Positions 22,440-33,995 of a stretch of 64,000 nt of DNA are shown in pieces. Source of the DNA: Klebsiella indica (lineage in GTDB: Bacteria > Pseudomonadota > Gammaproteobacteria > Enterobacterales > Enterobacteriaceae); NCBI RefSeq assembly GCF_005860775.1, contig NZ_VCHQ01000012.1, positions 52,754-116,753 of the forward strand. The letters run 5' to 3'. Within the stretch, counting starts at the first letter, position 1; the number at the start of each line of letters is the position of its first letter. The notes below the pieces were generated by a model. That model had not been told where the DNA came from. It did no database searches and saw only the letters and a list, made by a program, of their open reading frames with translations. A program made the translations under genes and the position numbers.

Positions 22440-23360
22440 TTACTCGCCTTTCTTCGCCGCCTGGATATACAGCATTTCCAGCGCTAGCGTCGCTGCCGCC
22501 AGCGCGGTGATCTCCGATTGATCGTAGGCAGGCGCGACTTCTACTACGTCCATCCCCACAATGTTCAAATCCTTCAGGCCGCGCACCAGTTTGATCGCAC
22601 GATCCGACGTCAGGCCGCCAATCACCGGCGTACCGGTACCCGGCGCGAACGCGGGATCGAGACAGTCGATATCAAACGTCAGATAGACCGGCATATCGCC
22701 AACGATCTGTTTCACCTGCGCGATCACGTCGTCCGCGGTACGATCGTTGACCTGGCCCGCGTCCAGCACCGTGAAGCCGTTATCTTTATCAAACTCGGTA
22801 CGGATACCGATCTGCACGGAATGATGAGGATCGATCAGACCTTCGTTCGGCGCGGTATAAAACATGGTGCCGTGGTCAAACTCGCAGCCGTTCGCGTAGG
22901 TATCGGTGTGGGCATCAAAGTGTACCAGCGCCATTTTGCCGAAGTGTTTAGCATGCGCGCGCAACAACGGCAGAGTCACGAAATGGTCGCCGCCGAAGGA
23001 GAGCATACGCTTCCCGGCCGCCAGCAATTTCTCCGCATGGGCCTGCAGCTTTTCGCTCATTTCACGCGCATCGCCGAAAGCATAAACCAGGTCGCCGCAG
23101 TCAACTACGTTCAGGCGCTCACGCATGTCGAAGTTCCACGGGAAGCGGTTGTGCTCCCACGCAAGGTTGGTCGAAACCTGGCGGATCGCCGCCGGTCCGT
23201 GACGGCCGCCCGCACGCCCGGAAGTCGCCATATCAAACGGAACGCCGGTAATGACCCAGTCGGCATCGCTGTCGTACGGCTGGAAATTCAGCGGCAGACG
23301 CAGGAAGCCAAATGCGTTAGATACCAGCGAGTTATCATATTGATGACCTAAGGTGCTCAT
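22440..23360 (-). CDS. speB: Agmatinase (agmatine ureohydrolase)
   Basis: Hydrolyses agmatine to putrescine and urea. 306 aa as in E. coli; ureohydrolase manganese motifs [19 protein letters not shown] and [17 protein letters not shown] are complete. It follows speA, which makes its substrate, but a strong terminator lies between them. Confidence 0.97.
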   Translation of the reverse strand: MSTLGHQYDNSLVSNAFGFLRLPLNFQPYDSDADWVITGVPFDMATSGRAGGRHGPAAIRQVSTNLAWEHNRFPWNFDMRERLNVVDCGDLVYAFGDAREMSEKLQAHAEKLLAAGKRMLSFGGDHFVTLPLLRAHAKHFGKMALVHFDAHTDTYANGCEFDHGTMFYTAPNEGLIDPHHSVQIGIRTEFDKDNGFTVLDAGQVNDRTADDVIAQVKQIVGDMPVYLTFDIDCLDPAFAPGTGTPVIGGLTSDRAIKLVRGLKDLNIVGMDVVEVAPAYDQSEITALAAATLALEMLYIQAAKKGE

Positions 23361-23401
23361 GTCCTGACCTCTTTTAAAGTCGATACATTAAAAACAGATG
23401 A

Positions 23402-23443
23402 AAAAAAATCCCCTCCGCGTCGTTAAACCCGACGAGGAAGGGA
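23402..23443 (-). terminator. Intrinsic terminator between speA and speB
   Basis: Read on the minus strand, a long GC-rich stem (arms atcccttcctcgtcggg / cgacgcggaggggat, imperfect) is followed by eight T. It lies 40 bp upstream of the speB ATG, so most speA transcripts should stop here and speB needs its own start or read-through. Confidence 0.8.
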
Positions 23444-23514
23444 TTAATTAGTAAATCGCTTATTGGGGCGAATTATCGCCGGTAATACATGCGGGTTCAA
23501 GTGAGTATAGCACT

Positions 23515-23582
23515 CTGCCGGATGGCGCCGCCTTATCCGGCCTGCATTCACAGGCCCGGTAAACGCAGCGCCACCGGGCACC
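23515..23582. repeat. Paired REP elements (BIME) after speA
   Basis: Two facing REP palindromes: gccggatggcgccgccttat with atccggcctg, then ggcccggtaaacgcagcgcc with accgggca. Typical enteric BIME just downstream of a highly expressed gene (speA stop at 23588). Confidence 0.8.
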
Positions 23583-23587
23583 GACGG

Positions 23588-25564
23588 CTACTCATCTTCC
23601 AGGTAAGTATACCCGTACAGACCCGCTTCGAACTCTTCAAGGAACTGTTGCTGTAAATCCGCATCCAGATCGGTATTTTTCACCTGATCGCGGAACTGAG
23701 TCAGCAGCGTGCTCGGCTCCAGCTGCACGTATTGCAGCATATCCGCCACGGTATCCCCTTCATCAGACAATTCAACTTCGACGCTGCCATCAGGGAAGAC
23801 AAACACGTCCACGGCTTCCGTATCGCCGAACAGGTTATGCATATTGCCGAGAATTTCCTGATAGGCGCCGACCATAAAGAAGCCCAGCATCGGCGGGTTG
23901 TCTGGATCATATTCCGGCATCGGCATGGTGGTCGCAATACCGTCACCATCCACATAGTGGTCGATCGCGCCATCGGAATCGCAGGTAATATCCAGCAGCA
24001 CCGCACGACGTTCCGGCACCTTGTTCAGCCCTTCCAGCGGCATCACCGGGAACAGTTGATCGATACCCCAGGCGTCCGGCATCGACTGGAACAGGGAGAA
24101 GTTGACGTAAATTTTATCCGCCATTCGTTCCTGCAGTTCGTCGATGATCGGGCGATGGGCGCGGTTGCTCGGATCAAGCTGTTTCTGTACTTCATGGCAC
24201 ATATTCAGATACAGCTGTTCGGCCCAGGCGCGCTCCTGAAGATTAAAGGTGCCGGAGGAGTAGCCGATATGAATATCGTGCAAATCCATCTGGCTATCGT
24301 GCAGCCATTCCCGCAGCGAGCGGCGATTGCCGGTTTCGTGCATTTCCTGCCAGGTTTCCCACATACTTTGCAGCGGACGGGCGGCATCTTCCGCTGGCGG
24401 GGTGGCCTCGGTATATTCGTTACGCTCAACGCCGATAATATTGGAGACCAGCACCGTGTGATGCGCGGTGACTGCGCGACCGGACTCAGTAATCACCGTC
24501 GGATGCGGCAGGCCGTTCTCTTCACAGGCATCGCCAATCGCCCAGATAATATTGTTGGCATATTCGTTCAGACCGTAGTTCACCGAACAGTCAGACTGCG
24601 AACGGGTGCCTTCATAATCAACGCCAAGACCGCCGCCAACATCGAAGCACTGAATATTGACGCCCAGCTTATGCAGTTCGACATAAAAGCGTGCGGACTC
24701 GCGGACGCCGGTGGCGATATCGCGAATATTGGCCATCTGCGACCCCAGGTGGAAGTGCAGCAGTTGCAGACTCTCCAGGTGCCCTGCCGAGCGCAGGATC
24801 TCAACCAGCTGCAGAACCTGCGTTGCCGCAAGGCCGAATTTTGATTTTTCGCCGCCGGAGGATTGCCATTTACCGGAACCCTGAGAAGCCAGACGCGCGC
24901 GGACGCCAAGCCGCGGCACCACGTTCAGGCGCTCGGCCTCCTCCAGCACGATGGCGATTTCCGACATTTTTTCGATGACCAGATAGACCTTATGGCCCAT
25001 CTTTTCACCCACCAGCGCCAGGCGGATATATTCACGGTCTTTATAACCGTTGCACACAATCACGCTGCGGGTCATGCCCGCATGCGCCAGCACCGCCATC
25101 AGTTCAGCCTTGGAGCCCGCTTCCAGCCCCAGCGGTTCGCCGGAGTGGATCAGCGATTCAATAACCCGACGATGCTGGTTAACCTTGATCGGATAAACCA
25201 GAAAGTAGTCGCCGTTGTAGCCATAGGATTCCCGCGCGCGCTTAAAAGCCGCGTTGATGGAGCGCAGGCGGTGCTGCAGAATCTGCGGGAAACAAAATAG
25301 CGCAGGCAGGCGCTGGCCCTGCGCTTCACGCGCTTTTACCAGCTCAGCGAGGTCAACGCGCGCTTGCGGGACGTCAGGGTCAGGGCAGACGCTGATATGG
25401 CCCAGTTCGTTAACGTCGTAGTAGTTATTACCCCACCAGGCAATATTATAAGTGCGTAGCATCTTGCTGACTTCCTGGGAGCTCATCGCAACCTCCTGCA
25501 TGGAACGTAGTACACCGTGCTCGCCTGCTGACGAAGGCGAAAACAAAGGCATGTCGTCAGACAT
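23588..25564 (-). CDS. speA: Biosynthetic arginine decarboxylase
   Basis: PLP enzyme converting arginine to agmatine, feeding SpeB. 658 aa from [17 protein letters not shown], the E. coli length; four in-frame codons further upstream are not needed. The PLP lysine is in [13 protein letters not shown] (about 127) and the glycine loop in [14 protein letters not shown]. The small gene yqgB precedes it by 8 bp. Confidence 0.97.
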   Translation of the reverse strand: MSDDMPLFSPSSAGEHGVLRSMQEVAMSSQEVSKMLRTYNIAWWGNNYYDVNELGHISVCPDPDVPQARVDLAELVKAREAQGQRLPALFCFPQILQHRLRSINAAFKRARESYGYNGDYFLVYPIKVNQHRRVIESLIHSGEPLGLEAGSKAELMAVLAHAGMTRSVIVCNGYKDREYIRLALVGEKMGHKVYLVIEKMSEIAIVLEEAERLNVVPRLGVRARLASQGSGKWQSSGGEKSKFGLAATQVLQLVEILRSAGHLESLQLLHFHLGSQMANIRDIATGVRESARFYVELHKLGVNIQCFDVGGGLGVDYEGTRSQSDCSVNYGLNEYANNIIWAIGDACEENGLPHPTVITESGRAVTAHHTVLVSNIIGVERNEYTEATPPAEDAARPLQSMWETWQEMHETGNRRSLREWLHDSQMDLHDIHIGYSSGTFNLQERAWAEQLYLNMCHEVQKQLDPSNRAHRPIIDELQERMADKIYVNFSLFQSMPDAWGIDQLFPVMPLEGLNKVPERRAVLLDITCDSDGAIDHYVDGDGIATTMPMPEYDPDNPPMLGFFMVGAYQEILGNMHNLFGDTEAVDVFVFPDGSVEVELSDEGDTVADMLQYVQLEPSTLLTQFRDQVKNTDLDADLQQQFLEEFEAGLYGYTYLEDE

Positions 25565-25572
25565 AGCGAACC

Positions 25573-25704
25573 TCAAATTTTATTAACAAGTGTAAAACAG
25601 TTGACTACTATCGCAATCCGAAGACGCGATAACAACCCATAAACAGTCCCTGATCCCAGCGGATAGTGCTGGACCTGTGACTGTGCGACCGGTTTCTTAT
25701 TCAT
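25573..25704 (-). CDS. yqgB: Small protein YqgB
   Basis: 43 codons from [17 protein letters not shown], ending [14 protein letters not shown]. Length and the conserved end (AIVVNCFTL) match E. coli YqgB (43 aa), a small acid-linked protein of uncertain function encoded immediately upstream of speA. It ends 8 bp before the speA ATG, so the two are probably co-transcribed and its translation may influence speA. Confidence 0.82.
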   Translation of the reverse strand: MNKKPVAQSQVQHYPLGSGTVYGLLSRLRIAIVVNCFTLVNKI

Positions 25705-26361
25705 ATCATCGTACAACACGTCGCCGAACAGCGTATGACAGTCCGGAGAAACCACGAGAAAACCCTTGCTATCGCAAGAGCGCCCTTGTTCAGTTTTCGG
25801 CTGGCCGACCGGCCCTGGAATCCTGAGAAGCGCCGAGATGGGTAGAACATCGGCAGGTTTGCATGAGAAAGATGCAGAATGATGCAGGACAGTGACGCGC
25901 GACGATACGACGCGGCGAGCCAGGTGAAAAACGTGGGTTCATTATCTGTGAGCACCTCCACACTGCCCCGATACGGGCCAGCGACAAGCCAAAGCGATAC
26001 ATTCCTGACAGACAGCGCAAACGCCATTGCGGGGCGCTGTAAATACAGACTGCTTAGCCTATTCCACCAGGCGTTATTGTTGCAGGCCGTTTGAGCACTG
26101 CCCGGGTTCAAAAATAGCCCCAATGGGATAGGCTCTTAACCCGGCTGGAAGTGACGCCACGAACTGCGTGCCCGTGCGCTTTTTTCGTGCGCTTTTTTAA
26201 TGAGCCGCGCGCGGCGATTTATACCGAGAAGCGCGGTAAAAAGCAAAATAAAAATATGTACGCTGTCAGGTTTTATCAGCAAAACTGCCCTCCCCCTTTT
26301 TTCCATAAATGCGACCAATATCAAAAAAGGCTGGAAATGGGCTCAAGAACTGACCTAAAAT
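25705..26361. other. Gene-poor stretch between yqgB and metK
   Basis: About 650 bp with no gene I can support. A 140-codon minus-strand frame (25701-26123) overlaps the yqgB start and lacks family features. At 26168-26196 the sequence has two copies of cgtgcgctttttt, T-rich on the plus strand and possibly a terminator. E. coli annotates short genes (yqgC, yqgD) here, which I cannot confirm. Confidence 0.5.
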
Positions 26362-26385
26362 AGCCATCCAGAAGTTAATCCGTCT
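26362..26385 (+). promoter_or_regulatory. Candidate MetJ operator (tandem met boxes) upstream of metK
   Basis: Three contiguous 8-bp units in register, agccatcc, agaagtta, atccgtct, match the met box consensus AGACGTCT at 5, 5 and 6 of 8 positions; a further agactgct lies at 26403. metK is repressed by MetJ-SAM in E. coli. The spacing is right, the individual matches are modest. Confidence 0.5.
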
Positions 26386-26504
26386 ATACTGATTAACACT
26401 CAGACTGCTCGTGTCACTACCTGCAAGCTTTGGTATAGTCATCCGTCAAAGCCTCTTCACACAACAGTATGAGCTACCCGAATAGTCTACAGGTGAAATT
26501 AAAT

Positions 26505-27659
26505 ATGGCAAAACACCTCTTTACGTCCGAGTCCGTATCAGAAGGGCATCCAGACAAAATTGCTGACCAAATCTCCGACGCCGTGCTGGATGCGATCCTC
26601 GAACAGGATCCAAAAGCACGCGTAGCATGTGAAACCTACGTTAAAACCGGCATGGTTCTGGTTGGCGGTGAAATCACCACCAGCGCATGGGTGGATATCG
26701 AAGAGATCACCCGTAATACGGTCCGTGAAATTGGCTACGTGCATTCCGATATGGGCTTTGACGCCAATTCTTGCGCGGTGCTGAGCGCGATCGGAAAACA
26801 ATCTCCGGATATTAACCAGGGCGTTGACCGCGCCGATCCGCTGGAACAGGGCGCGGGCGACCAGGGCCTGATGTTTGGCTACGCGACCAACGAAACCGAT
26901 GTGCTGATGCCAGCGCCGATCACCTACGCGCACCGTCTGGTGCAGCGTCAGGCTGAAGTTCGCAAGAACGGTACCCTGCCGTGGCTGCGCCCGGATGCGA
27001 AAAGCCAGGTCACCTTCCAGTATGACGATGGCAAAATTGTCGGTATTGACGCGGTCGTGTTGTCTACCCAGCACGCTGAAGAAATTGACCAGAAATCGCT
27101 GCAGGAAGCGGTGATGGAAGAGATCATTAAACCGATTCTGCCTACCGAGTGGCTGAATACTTCCACCAAATTCTTTATCAACCCGACCGGCCGTTTTGTT
27201 ATCGGCGGCCCGATGGGCGACTGCGGACTGACCGGGCGTAAAATCATCGTTGATACCTACGGCGGTATGGCTCGTCACGGCGGCGGCGCTTTCTCAGGTA
27301 AAGATCCATCTAAAGTGGACCGTTCAGCGGCTTACGCTGCACGCTATGTTGCGAAAAACATCGTTGCCGCTGGCCTGGCTGACCGTTGTGAGATTCAGGT
27401 TTCTTACGCTATCGGCGTGGCTGAACCGACCTCTATCATGGTTGAAACCTTCGGTACTGAAAAAGTGCCTTCTGAACAGTTGACCCTGCTGGTACGCGAA
27501 TTCTTCGACCTGCGTCCGTACGGCTTGATTCAAATGCTGGATCTGCTTCACCCTATCTACAAAGAGACTGCGGCATACGGTCACTTTGGTCGTGAACACT
27601 TCCCATGGGAAAAAACCGACAAGGCAGCTCAACTTCGCGATGCCGCTGGCCTGAAATAA
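26505..27659 (+). CDS. metK: S-adenosylmethionine synthase
   Basis: Makes SAM from methionine and ATP. 384 aa from [21 protein letters not shown], the E. coli length; a 12-codon N-terminal extension to 26469 is possible but not conserved. Signature motifs [24 protein letters not shown] and GGGAFSGKD are all present. Probable MetJ boxes lie upstream and an intrinsic terminator downstream. Confidence 0.97.
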   Translation: MAKHLFTSESVSEGHPDKIADQISDAVLDAILEQDPKARVACETYVKTGMVLVGGEITTSAWVDIEEITRNTVREIGYVHSDMGFDANSCAVLSAIGKQSPDINQGVDRADPLEQGAGDQGLMFGYATNETDVLMPAPITYAHRLVQRQAEVRKNGTLPWLRPDAKSQVTFQYDDGKIVGIDAVVLSTQHAEEIDQKSLQEAVMEEIIKPILPTEWLNTSTKFFINPTGRFVIGGPMGDCGLTGRKIIVDTYGGMARHGGGAFSGKDPSKVDRSAAYAARYVAKNIVAAGLADRCEIQVSYAIGVAEPTSIMVETFGTEKVPSEQLTLLVREFFDLRPYGLIQMLDLLHPIYKETAAYGHFGREHFPWEKTDKAAQLRDAAGLK

Positions 27660-27680
27660 CCCCATTCCCGCACGCTTAAG

Positions 27681-27705
27681 GCCAGCCATGCGCTGGCTTT
27701 TTTTT
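27681..27705 (+). terminator. metK terminator
   Basis: Stem gccagc / gctggc followed by eight T, 22 bp after the metK stop. Confidence 0.92.
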
Positions 27706-27767
27706 GCAACAATCCTCATTCGCAACTGTTCAACTGTCCTGTAGTTTCCCTTGAAACAAGCACTTAA

Positions 27768-27783
27768 ATGAAAGCGATTACAT
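27768..27783. promoter_or_regulatory. GalR/GalS-type operator, distal
   Basis: atgaaagcgattacat fits the gal operator consensus (GTGKAANCGNTTNCAC) except at its outer bases. It lies 267 bp before galP, 168 bp upstream of the second operator. Confidence 0.65.
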
Positions 27784-27950
27784 TAGATACAGATTCAATC
27801 TCTTATCAAGGCCGACGTGAAATGTAACAACACTCCGCAGTGTTACACAATATTTCAGAGAATGCTGATTAGCGTTTTTAATAAACTAAGCCATACTATA
27901 TCAACTAATTGATTTAAATAAATTTATATTGATTACGTTTCTTTACCTTA

Positions 27951-27966
27951 GTGTAATCGATTACAC
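27951..27966. promoter_or_regulatory. GalR/GalS operator upstream of galP
   Basis: gtgtaatcgattacac is a perfect 16-bp palindrome matching the gal operator consensus. GalR and GalS repress galP in E. coli. With the distal site it could support looping. The 344-bp metK-galP gap is otherwise gene-free. Confidence 0.9.
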
Positions 27967-28049
27967 GGTCGTGATTTTTATCACATTTTTTTACTGCGGA
28001 CTTCCCTACCCTACCCGGAGACGAATCACTCACTCAACTGGAGGGCGTT

Positions 28050-29444
28050 ATGCCTGACAACAAAACACAAGGGCGCGCAAACAAGACGATGACGTTCTTC
28101 GTCTGCTTCCTCGCCGCACTGGCTGGCCTGCTATTCGGTCTTGATATTGGTGTCATTGCAGGTGCCTTACCCTTTATTGCCAATGAATTTCAGATAAGCG
28201 CTCACACCCAGGAATGGGTAGTGAGTTCCATGATGTTCGGCGCCGCTGTCGGTGCGGTCGGCAGTGGCTGGCTCTCCTTTAAACTCGGGCGTAAAAAAAG
28301 CCTGATGATTGGCGCAATCCTGTTCGTTGCCGGTTCGTTATTCTCTGCCGCCGCACCGAACGTTGAAGTACTGCTGATCTCCCGCGTCCTGCTCGGTCTG
28401 GCTGTCGGCGTAGCCTCCTACACGGCCCCCCTGTATTTGTCGGAAATCGCGCCGGAAAAAATTCGCGGCAGTATGATTTCGATGTACCAGTTGATGATCA
28501 CCATTGGTATTCTCGGCGCTTATCTTTCCGATACCGCCTTCAGCTACAGCGGCGCATGGCGCTGGATGCTCGGCGTGATTATTATCCCGGCGGTACTGCT
28601 GCTGATTGGCGTTATCTTCCTGCCAGACAGCCCGCGCTGGTTTGCGGCTAAACGTCGCTTTGTCGATGCCGAACGCGTTCTGTTGCGCCTGCGCGACACC
28701 AGCGCAGAAGCAAAACGCGAGCTTGATGAGATCCGTGAAAGTCTGCAGGTAAAACAATCCGGTTGGTCGCTGTTTAAAGAGAACAGCAACTTCCGCCGCG
28801 CGGTATTTCTCGGCATCCTGTTACAGGTGATGCAGCAGTTCACCGGTATGAACGTTATCATGTACTACGCGCCGAAGATTTTTGAACTGGCGGGCTACGC
28901 GAATACCACCGAACAGATGTGGGGAACCGTCATCGTTGGTTTGACCAACGTTCTGGCCACCTTCATCGCGATCGGCCTGGTCGACCGCTGGGGCCGCAAA
29001 CCGACCCTGATCCTCGGGTTTATCGTCATGGCCGTCGGCATGGGCGTACTGGGCAGCATGATGCATATCGGGATTCACTCCGCCATGGCACAGTACTTCG
29101 CGGTCCTGATGCTGTTGATGTTTATCGTTGGCTTCGCCATGAGCGCCGGCCCGCTTATTTGGGTACTGTGTTCCGAAATCCAGCCGCTGAAAGGACGTGA
29201 TTTCGGTATTACCTGCTCAACGGCGACCAACTGGATCGCCAACATGATCGTTGGCGCCACCTTCCTGACCATGCTGAACTCTCTGGGAAGCGCCAACACC
29301 TTCTGGGTCTACGGCGGGCTGAACGTTCTGTTCATTTTCCTGACCCTGTGGCTGATCCCCGAAACCAAAAACGTTTCACTGGAACATATTGAACGTAACC
29401 TGATGAAAGGCCGCAAACTGCGTGAAATCGGCGCCCGCGACTAG
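28050..29444 (+). CDS. galP: Galactose/proton symporter
   Basis: 464-aa major facilitator sugar porter, the E. coli GalP length, with 12 hydrophobic segments. Sugar-porter motifs are present: [15 protein letters not shown] after TM2, [12 protein letters not shown] in the central loop, [10 protein letters not shown] after TM8 and [12 protein letters not shown] near the C-terminus. GGAGG lies 8 bases before the ATG. Two gal operators upstream indicate control by GalR/GalS. Confidence 0.96.
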   Translation: MPDNKTQGRANKTMTFFVCFLAALAGLLFGLDIGVIAGALPFIANEFQISAHTQEWVVSSMMFGAAVGAVGSGWLSFKLGRKKSLMIGAILFVAGSLFSAAAPNVEVLLISRVLLGLAVGVASYTAPLYLSEIAPEKIRGSMISMYQLMITIGILGAYLSDTAFSYSGAWRWMLGVIIIPAVLLLIGVIFLPDSPRWFAAKRRFVDAERVLLRLRDTSAEAKRELDEIRESLQVKQSGWSLFKENSNFRRAVFLGILLQVMQQFTGMNVIMYYAPKIFELAGYANTTEQMWGTVIVGLTNVLATFIAIGLVDRWGRKPTLILGFIVMAVGMGVLGSMMHIGIHSAMAQYFAVLMLLMFIVGFAMSAGPLIWVLCSEIQPLKGRDFGITCSTATNWIANMIVGATFLTMLNSLGSANTFWVYGGLNVLFIFLTLWLIPETKNVSLEHIERNLMKGRKLREIGARD

Positions 29445-29451
29445 TCTGACA

Positions 29452-29478
29452 CGCTTCCTCTCTGCGGGGAGGAAGCTT
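29452..29478 (+). terminator. galP terminator
   Basis: Stem cttcctc / ggaggaag followed by the pyrimidine run cttcttctt, about 8 bp after the galP stop. Confidence 0.65.
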
Positions 29479-29519
29479 CTTCTTGCTCTCCCTTCCGTGG
29501 CGCATTATCCTCTGGCGCT

Positions 29520-30020
29520 ATGAAAACACCCCGAATTCCGATTGCTCTTCAACAGGCTGTCATGCGCAGCCTGCGGGAGAATCTGGCCAAAGCAAACCTC
29601 AAACTGGGGCGTAACTATCGAGAGCCGGTACTGGTTTATCAGCAACGCGGAGCCGCCGCCGGTACCGCCTGGCTGGAAAAAAACGAAATTCGTCTTAACC
29701 CGGTACTGCTTCTGGAAAACCAGCAGGCGTTTATCCGTGAGGTCGTGCCCCATGAGTTAGCCCACCTGCTGGTGTGGAATCACTTTGGCCGCGTCGCGCC
29801 GCATGGTAAAGAGTGGAAATGGATGATGGAAAGCGTATTGGGCGTTCCGGCCCTGCGCACCCATCGTTTCGAACTTGCGTCAGTGCGGCAAAATACCTTT
29901 ACTTACCGCTGCCAGTGTCAGCAGCACCAGCTAACCGTCCGCCGCCATAACCGTGTGGTACGGGGCGAAGCGGTTTATCGCTGCACCCGCTGTGGTGATG
30001 TCCTGGTCGCTGAAGAGTAA
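29520..30020 (+). CDS. sprT: SprT-family zinc metalloprotein
   Basis: 166 aa (E. coli SprT 165). The HELAH zinc motif is at 78-82 and a C-terminal zinc ribbon is formed by YRCQCQQH and YRCTRCGD. Family members include the eukaryotic protease Spartan; the bacterial role is uncertain. It starts directly behind the galP terminator and precedes endA. Confidence 0.94.
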   Translation: MKTPRIPIALQQAVMRSLRENLAKANLKLGRNYREPVLVYQQRGAAAGTAWLEKNEIRLNPVLLLENQQAFIREVVPHELAHLLVWNHFGRVAPHGKEWKWMMESVLGVPALRTHRFELASVRQNTFTYRCQCQQHQLTVRRHNRVVRGEAVYRCTRCGDVLVAEE

Positions 30021-30243
30021 TCCCCCGAATACCTCGCCTCACTCATTCACGTTTTAACAGCAAATCATGCACCCCGGGCTATTCCTGAGTATCACAACAA
30101 CAAATGAGTGGCCGTATCACATCCAGCCAGCGACGTGGTCGTTACCAGGATTTCGGGTATAACTGGAAATTTTCTGCGCTGACTGATTGCATCCGGCAAT
30201 CGTATTCGTTACGTTGCGGGCTCGTTTTACTACGGAGTTCACA

Positions 30244-30951
30244 ATGTCCCGTATTCATATTTTTGCTGTCGCATTGCTCAGCGCGACGGCGTGTGCCCCG
30301 CTTGCGGCGGAAGGAATCCACAGTTTTTCCCAGGCCAAGGCCGCAGGCGTCAAAGTTAACGCCGATGTTCCCGGCGATTTCTACTGTGGCTGTAAAATCA
30401 ACTGGCAGGGTAAAAAAGGCATTATCGACCTGCAATCCTGTGGTTATAGAGTGCGTAAAAATGAAAACCGCGCCCATCGGGTCGAGTGGGAACACGTGGT
30501 TCCGGCCTGGCAGTTTGGCCATCAGCGCCTGTGCTGGCAGGAGGGTGGCCGGAAAAACTGCGCTAAAGATCCGGAATACCGCAAAATGGAAAGCGATATG
30601 CATAATCTGCAGCCAGCGGTCGGCGAAGTAAATGGCGATCGCGGCAACTTTATGTACAGCCAGTGGAACGGTGGTGAAGGCCAATATGGCCAGTGCGCGA
30701 TGAAAGTGGACTTCAAAGACAAAATCGCCGAGCCGCCGGTTCGCGCCCGAGGGGCTATCGCCCGCATCTATTTTTATATGCGCGACCGCTATAAGCTAAA
30801 TCTCTCTCGTCAGCAAACCCAACTGTTTACCGCATGGAATAAGCAATACCCGGTCACCGCCTGGGAGTGCGAGCGCGACGAGCGTATTGCGAAAATTCAG
30901 GGCAATCATAATCCGTACGTCCAGCAGGCTTGCCAGGCGCGAAAGAGCTAA
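30244..30951 (+). CDS. endA: Periplasmic DNA-specific endonuclease I
   Basis: 235 aa as in E. coli. A signal peptide ([22 protein letters not shown]) directs it to the periplasm, where it cleaves double-stranded DNA. The nuclease core [14 protein letters not shown] and the cysteine-rich [12 protein letters not shown] segments are conserved. The ATG at 30244 is chosen over an upstream in-frame one (30187) because it gives the signal peptide. Confidence 0.96.
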   Translation: MSRIHIFAVALLSATACAPLAAEGIHSFSQAKAAGVKVNADVPGDFYCGCKINWQGKKGIIDLQSCGYRVRKNENRAHRVEWEHVVPAWQFGHQRLCWQEGGRKNCAKDPEYRKMESDMHNLQPAVGEVNGDRGNFMYSQWNGGEGQYGQCAMKVDFKDKIAEPPVRARGAIARIYFYMRDRYKLNLSRQQTQLFTAWNKQYPVTAWECERDERIAKIQGNHNPYVQQACQARKS

Positions 30952-31041
30952 CCTACACTAGCGGCAATTGTCAATTTGCAGCGTCACGCTTCCCCCGGCA
31001 CGGGGGGAGACAGCATCTGCGCGAAGAACGGAATATCAAGC

Positions 31042-31773
31042 ATGCGCATTCCTCGTATCTATCATCCAGAACCGCTCGCAACGGGTAGCCATATCGCCCT
31101 CTCCGACGATGCGGCTAACCATGTCGGCCGTGTGCTGCGTATGGGCAAAGGGCAGATAATTGAGCTTTTTGACGGCAGCAATCAGGTCTTCGAAGCGGTT
31201 ATTGTCGAGGCAGGTAAAAAAAATGTTCTGGTGGCGGTGCAGAGCAGCACAATCGATAACCGCGAATCACCGCTGCATATCCATTTAGGCCAGGTTATGT
31301 CCCGTGGCGAAAAAATGGAGTTCACGATTCAGAAATCGATTGAACTGGGTGTAAGCCTCATAACGCCACTGTTTTCCGAACGCTGCGGCGTTAAACTGGA
31401 CGCTGAACGTTTGCAAAAGAAGATCCAGCAGTGGCAAAAAATCGCCATTGCCGCCTGCGAGCAGAGTGGCCGCAACGTGGTGCCGGAGATTCGCCCGGCC
31501 ATGCCGCTTGAAGCCTGGTGCGCGGAGCAGGATGAAGGACTTAAGCTCAATTTGCACCCGCGCGCCAGCGCCAGGATTAACACGCTGCCGTTGCCGGTCG
31601 AGCGCGTTCGCCTGCTGATTGGTCCGGAAGGCGGCCTTTCCGCGGAAGAGATAGCAATGACCGCTCGCTACCAGTTTACTGATATCCTGTTAGGACCTCG
31701 CGTTCTGCGTACAGAGACAACTGCGCTCACTGCCATTACCGCCCTGCAGGTGCGTTTTGGCGACTTAGGTTGA
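31042..31773 (+). CDS. rsmE: 16S rRNA m3U1498 methyltransferase
   Basis: SPOUT-class methyltransferase, 243 aa from [12 protein letters not shown], the E. coli length. The knotted SAM-binding end [14 protein letters not shown] and [16 protein letters not shown] is intact. It lies 20 bp upstream of gshB and is likely co-transcribed with it, as in E. coli. Confidence 0.96.
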   Translation: MRIPRIYHPEPLATGSHIALSDDAANHVGRVLRMGKGQIIELFDGSNQVFEAVIVEAGKKNVLVAVQSSTIDNRESPLHIHLGQVMSRGEKMEFTIQKSIELGVSLITPLFSERCGVKLDAERLQKKIQQWQKIAIAACEQSGRNVVPEIRPAMPLEAWCAEQDEGLKLNLHPRASARINTLPLPVERVRLLIGPEGGLSAEEIAMTARYQFTDILLGPRVLRTETTALTAITALQVRFGDLG

Positions 31774-31793
31774 AGCGTTAACGGAGAAGAATA

Positions 31794-32741
31794 ATGATCA
31801 AGCTCGGCATCGTGATGGATCCCATCGCAACCATCAACATCAAAAAAGACACCAGCTTCGCCATGTTGCTGGAAGCGCAGCGTCGCGGCTACGAACTCCA
31901 TTACATGGAGATGAACGATCTGTACTTAATCAATGGCGAAGCCCGCGCCCGTACACGCAAGCTGAGCGTCGAGCAGAATTACGATAAATGGTACGAATTC
32001 AACGGCGAACAGGACCTGCCGCTGGCGGACCTTAACGTGATTCTGATGCGTAAAGACCCGCCGTTTGATACCGAGTTTATCTACGCGACCTATATTCTGG
32101 AACGCGCCGAAGAGAAAGGTACGCTCATCGTCAATAAGCCGCAAAGCCTGCGCGATTGTAACGAAAAGTTGTTTACCGCCTGGTTCTCCGAACTGACGCC
32201 GGAAACGCTGGTTACCCGCAATAAAGCGCAGTTGAAAGCATTCTGGGAAAAACATGGCGATGTCATCCTCAAGCCGCTGGACGGTATGGGCGGCACGTCG
32301 ATTTTCCGTGTTAAAGAGAGCGATCCTAACCTCGGCGTCATTACCGAGACGCTAACCGAGTTGGGCAGCCGATACTGCATGGCGCAGAACTATCTGCCCG
32401 CCATTAAAGATGGCGATAAGCGCGTGCTGGTGATTGACGGCGAGCCGGTTCCATACTGCCTGGCCCGCATCCCGCAGGGCGGCGAAACCCGTGGCAACCT
32501 TGCGGCTGGCGGTCGTGGCGAAGCGCGTCCGCTGACCGAAAGCGACTGGTCCATCGCCCGTCGCGTTGGCCCGACGCTAAAAGCCAAAGGCTTAATCTTC
32601 GTTGGTCTGGATATCATCGGCGATCGCCTGACGGAAATTAACGTCACCAGTCCGACCTGCGTACGCGAGATCGAAGCGGCATTCCCGATTTCCATTACGG
32701 GTATGCTGATGGATGCCATCGAAAAGCGTCTTAATAAATAA
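31794..32741 (+). CDS. gshB: Glutathione synthetase
   Basis: ATP-grasp ligase joining glycine to gamma-glutamylcysteine. 315 aa (E. coli 316). The ATP-binding ILKPLDGMGGTSIFRVK and metal-binding EINVTSPTC motifs are conserved. Second gene after rsmE. Confidence 0.97.
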   Translation: MIKLGIVMDPIATINIKKDTSFAMLLEAQRRGYELHYMEMNDLYLINGEARARTRKLSVEQNYDKWYEFNGEQDLPLADLNVILMRKDPPFDTEFIYATYILERAEEKGTLIVNKPQSLRDCNEKLFTAWFSELTPETLVTRNKAQLKAFWEKHGDVILKPLDGMGGTSIFRVKESDPNLGVITETLTELGSRYCMAQNYLPAIKDGDKRVLVIDGEPVPYCLARIPQGGETRGNLAAGGRGEARPLTESDWSIARRVGPTLKAKGLIFVGLDIIGDRLTEINVTSPTCVREIEAAFPISITGMLMDAIEKRLNK

Positions 32742-32749
32742 AGGGCAGA

Positions 32750-32781
32750 TTCAGGCTATGGGGTAACGCCTGTAGCCTGAA
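32750..32781 (+). terminator. Stem-loop after gshB
   Basis: ttcaggcta (32750-32758) pairs perfectly with tagcctgaa (32773-32781), 9 bp after the gshB stop. No U-run, so termination may be weak. Confidence 0.5.
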
Positions 32782-32920
32782 GATAGCTGAAAGAGATTCA
32801 ATTTCAGATTATAGACAGGCGACACCCCTGAAGCCTGCAAGATAAAGTTGAATCGACACTTTCATACTTTACCCGCATACTGGGTGCTGCTTTTTTGAAC
32901 CAGGAACAGAACCTCTGACA

Positions 32921-33484
32921 ATGAATTTACAGCATCACTTTCTAATTGCCATGCCTGCTCTTCAGGACCCGATTTTCCGCCGCTCGGTAGTCTATATCTG
33001 CGAGTATAACGATGACGGCGCCATGGGCATTATTATCAATAAGCCGATGGAAAATCTGCAGGTTGAAGGGATCCTGGAAAAATTAAAAATCACGCCTGAG
33101 CCGCGCAACCCTGAGATCCGTCTGGATAAACCGGTGATGCTGGGCGGCCCGCTGGCCGAGGATCGGGGCTTTATTCTGCACACGCCCCCCTCTGATTTTT
33201 CTTCCAGCATCCGTATTTCTGATAACACGGTGATCACCACCTCCCGTGATGTCCTGGAAACGCTGGGGACGGACAAACAACCGGCCAACGTGCTGGTCGC
33301 GCTGGGCTATGCTTCCTGGGAAAAAGGCCAACTGGAGCAAGAAATACTGGATAACGCCTGGCTAACCGCGCCGGCCGATCAGAATATTTTGTTCACCACG
33401 CCGATAGCAGACCGCTGGCGCGATGCGGCAAAACTGATCGGTATTGACATCGTGACCATGCCAGCCGAAGCGGGGCATGCATAA
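32921..33484 (+). CDS. yqgE: UPF0301/AlgH-family protein
   Basis: 187 aa, as E. coli YqgE. N-terminal [27 protein letters not shown] is typical of the DUF179/AlgH family, whose biochemical role is not established. The stop overlaps the ruvX start by one base, so the two are coupled. Confidence 0.94.
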   Translation: MNLQHHFLIAMPALQDPIFRRSVVYICEYNDDGAMGIIINKPMENLQVEGILEKLKITPEPRNPEIRLDKPVMLGGPLAEDRGFILHTPPSDFSSSIRISDNTVITTSRDVLETLGTDKQPANVLVALGYASWEKGQLEQEILDNAWLTAPADQNILFTTPIADRWRDAAKLIGIDIVTMPAEAGHA

Positions 33485-33900
33485 TGAGCGGGACCTTTCT
33501 GGGTTTTGATTTCGGCACCAAAAGTATTGGTGTCGCCGTTGGGCAACGCATTACCGGCACCGCCCGCCCCCTTCCCGCATTAAAAGCCCAGGACGGTAAA
33601 CCCGACTGGAACGTTATCGAAAAACTGCTGCAAGAGTGGCAACCTGACGCCGTTATCGTCGGCCTGCCGCTTAATATGGACGGCACGGAGCAGCCGCTGA
33701 CCGCGCGAGCGCGTAACTTTGCCAATAAGATACATGGCCGCTTCGGCGTACAGATAACACTGCATGATGAGCGCCTGAGCACGGTTGAAGCCAGAGCCGG
33801 ATTATTCGAACACGGCGGATTCCGGGCGCTCAATAAGGGGCGAGTTGATTCAGCCTCTGCCGTCATCATTCTTGAAAGCTATTTTGAACAAGGGTTTTAA
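33484..33900 (+). CDS. ruvX: RuvX/YqgF RNase H-fold nuclease
   Basis: 138 aa, the E. coli length. RNase H-like fold with the first catalytic aspartate in [13 protein letters not shown] (about residue 8). Implicated in 16S rRNA 5'-end maturation and described as a Holliday-junction resolvase homologue. One-base overlap (TAATG) with yqgE. Confidence 0.95.
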   Translation: MSGTFLGFDFGTKSIGVAVGQRITGTARPLPALKAQDGKPDWNVIEKLLQEWQPDAVIVGLPLNMDGTEQPLTARARNFANKIHGRFGVQITLHDERLSTVEARAGLFEHGGFRALNKGRVDSASAVIILESYFEQGF

Positions 33901-33995
33901 GCCTGTTATATAGGCATATGCGGGCGTCATCGCACGATATCGGGCTCCTGCGCGCTACCGCGTGCAAGCTTAAGATATCTGAATATAACAACCGA

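Noticed and set aside
25701..26123. 140-codon minus-strand frame upstream of yqgB
   Set aside because: No recognisable family, odd composition, and it overlaps the yqgB start; may contain E. coli yqgC/yqgD territory but I could not support a gene.
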